In this document: positions 22,790 to 24,208 of the stretch, piece after piece
Position numbering within the stretch: position 1 is the first letter of the stretch
How the letters are laid out: each line of letters begins with the position of its first letter
Assembly (NCBI GenBank): GCA_022615255.1
Contig: JAKEHC010000034.1
Coordinates: 1-24,208, forward strand
Origin: Candidatus Dadabacteria bacterium
GTDB lineage: Bacteria > Desulfobacterota_D > UBA1144 > Nemesobacterales > CSP1-2
DNA: 24,208 nucleotides
Direction: 5' to 3'
Notes under the pieces: model-generated
Database searches by the model: none
The model's input: the letters and a program-made list of their open reading frames with translations, nothing else
What the model was told of the DNA's origin: nothing
Program-made: the position numbers and the translations under genes

Positions 22790-24208
22790 TTATGGAACTG
22801 CCTCAATTACAGCCATCATGCCGTTGTCCTCGTGCTCACCGATGTGGCAGTGGTAGACGAATTTACCCTCTATAACAGGGTTTCTGAAGTTGATTACAAT
22901 CTTTACCTCTCCAGGGCCCTGTTGGTTAGGGTCTTGACCCATATATGGAACGTTAACGGTATCCTGATAGCCGACAAATGTCTGTTGCACCCCATTGATC
23001 TCGCATACCTGAAAATCCGTCTGGTGGATGTGAAAAACGTGCAACTCCTCGGATGTATTTTGTACAGTCCATTCTTCTATTGTTCCTATCTCTACCGTAG
23101 TGTCTACAACATCAGGATCAAACTCCTTCCCATTTATGAAAAAGGTATTACCGTCGGCCGACTCAGAAAATACAATGGTTCTTTTCTTATTCTGAGGTAT
23201 AGGTTGCTCGCACAGATTCTCAAGCTGAGGAAAGTTCAAGGATGAAAGATCAATCGGTTCCTCTTCCCGTCCCTCTGATACCAGGGTTGCAAGAGTAGCC
23301 CCATCATATGTGTCCCCGACAGGACCCGTATTAAACGGCAGGTCTATAAACTCGTAAACCCCTTCGGGACCTCCCTGGACAAGCACGTCTACACGAGAGC
23401 TTACTGGAAGAAGAAGTGTCTCGCCAGAGGGTATAGGCACTAATTGATTATGTAAATTTCCATCTCTAGCAATTTCATACATTGTGTGTCCCTCAAGCTG
23501 TAATGGATAATAATGATCCGCTCCGATATTCGCTATCCGCCAGAGCTGGGTTTCGCCGGGGCGGATCTTAATGGTCGGATTCACCTGGCCGTTCAGGGTA
23601 ATGTTAGTCGGGTCACTGGGATCAATGTCAGTTGGAACGCGGCCGTCGGAGTCTATTTGAATGTCTCTGAGATACATTATTAACTCTCGAACGCCCTCAA
23701 GCTGAGGAAAAGGATCAAGCTCCCCCTCGACAATCAACACGCCAGAGAGACCACTCATTATCTGATATTCAGTTAAACCAAATGCGTGGGAGTGATAATA
23801 GAACGTCCCTTCCGGATGGTCTTCCGGGATCGGAACCTCGTATTGGAAATCACCCGTAGGTGTTACCATGATAAAGATATCGTCTGAGGGGCTAAGCGGC
23901 GTAACATTCATTCCGTGATAGTGAAGGTTTGTCATCTGATCAATATCGTTCTTTAGCCTGATTTTTAATAGGTCCCCGGGGAAAACCCTTAGCGTAGGAG
24001 GCACAAAGGTATCATTAAAAACACTGGTTGTAACTCTTTTATCCCCTATCCTTATCTTTGAAAACTTCACCCTAAACATTGTGTCCAGGACGCCGTTTTT
24101 GCTAAAAATCTCCTTTGGGTTTCTGAATGTCTCCTTCGTCCCTCCTCCCCCGCCGTTGTTACAGGTTATGCTCATCAAACCGAGCATGAATACGACTAGA
24201 ATTCCTAG
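22790..24208 (-). CDS. Multicopper oxidase, probable lipoprotein (5' end cut)
   Basis: This three-domain cupredoxin oxidase couples substrate oxidation to reduction of oxygen to water. The copper ligands are intact: H89-x-H91 (NLHYHG), H132-x-H134 (YYHSHAFG), H383-x2-H386-x-H388 (HVFHIHQTDF) and H446-C447-H448-x3-H452-x4-M457 (HCHIGEHEDNGMM), numbered from the ATG at 24187. That ATG is probably not the start: the frame stays open to the window edge and reads LGILVVF before MLGLMSITC, giving a hydrophobic segment followed by Cys, Asn and a Gly run. This looks like a lipoprotein signal peptide whose first residues lie beyond the window, although the lipobox (S-I-T-C) is not ideal. The substrate (metal ion, phenol or other) cannot be told from the sequence. 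Confidence 0.88.
   Translation of the reverse strand, partial: LGILVVFMLGLMSITCNNGGGGGTKETFRNPKEIFSKNGVLDTMFRVKFSKIRIGDKRVTTSVFNDTFVPPTLRVFPGDLLKIRLKNDIDQMTNLHYHGMNVTPLSPSDDIFIMVTPTGDFQYEVPIPEDHPEGTFYYHSHAFGLTEYQIMSGLSGVLIVEGELDPFPQLEGVRELIMYLRDIQIDSDGRVPTDIDPSDPTNITLNGQVNPTIKIRPGETQLWRIANIGADHYYPLQLEGHTMYEIARDGNLHNQLVPIPSGETLLLPVSSRVDVLVQGGPEGVYEFIDLPFNTGPVGDTYDGATLATLVSEGREEEPIDLSSLNFPQLENLCEQPIPQNKKRTIVFSESADGNTFFINGKEFDPDVVDTTVEIGTIEEWTVQNTSEELHVFHIHQTDFQVCEINGVQQTFVGYQDTVNVPYMGQDPNQQGPGEVKIVINFRNPVIEGKFVYHCHIGEHEDNGMMAVIEAVP

Noticed and set aside
22832..23245. Plus-strand frame of 137 codons over the multicopper oxidase
   Set aside because: It is antisense to conserved copper-binding motifs; Tyr/Leu-rich text with no family resemblance.

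Overview
The window is chromosomal DNA from a Gram-negative bacterium: it carries tolB, lgt and lnt for outer-membrane lipoproteins. The lineage cannot be fixed from sequence alone. The gene content and moderate G+C would suit a Thermodesulfobacteriota/Dadabacteria-like or other deep-branching group, but that is inference. Most of the window is housekeeping, and one accessory block lies at the left end.

Left block (1-4511, all minus strand). A large STAND/NLR-like receptor (813-4511) is followed 22 bases later by a 141-residue protein (365-790), then by a gene that runs off the left edge (1-294). The receptor and the small protein share an almost identical N-terminal motif with the core GD-[IV]-SGQVAVG-x-x-I-x-Q. 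It resembles the RHIM-like amyloid signalling motifs known in bacterial NLR/effector gene pairs. The receptor is also unusual because a membrane helix links its ATPase half to four ASH-type beta-sandwich repeats, one Ig-like domain and four Cys-rich repeats. The layout suggests a membrane-spanning danger sensor that signals to a small membrane-active effector. This is the best candidate for an undescribed system here.

Middle (4729-15510). A well-formed divergent promoter pair separates the receptor from an RpoH-family sigma factor on the plus strand. Minus-strand genes follow: alaS, rlmN, a membrane protein with a degenerate class III cyclase domain, rpmA and rplU, thpR, a JAMM/MPN metalloprotease-like protein, tolB and an HNH endonuclease-like protein.

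Right (15563-24208). A palindromic dispersed-type repeat precedes a CcmD-like small membrane protein that abuts lgt. Then come a pRiA4b ORF-3-like gene convergent with lgt, a frameshifted unknown gene, lnt, a hisD-hisC pair in which HisC has an N-terminal tandem ClpX-type zinc finger extension, and a multicopper oxidase, probably a lipoprotein, cut by the right edge.

No rRNA, tRNA, CRISPR array, insertion sequence or replication origin was recognised. Several gene starts were moved from the longest open frame to positions with a better ribosome binding site or family match.
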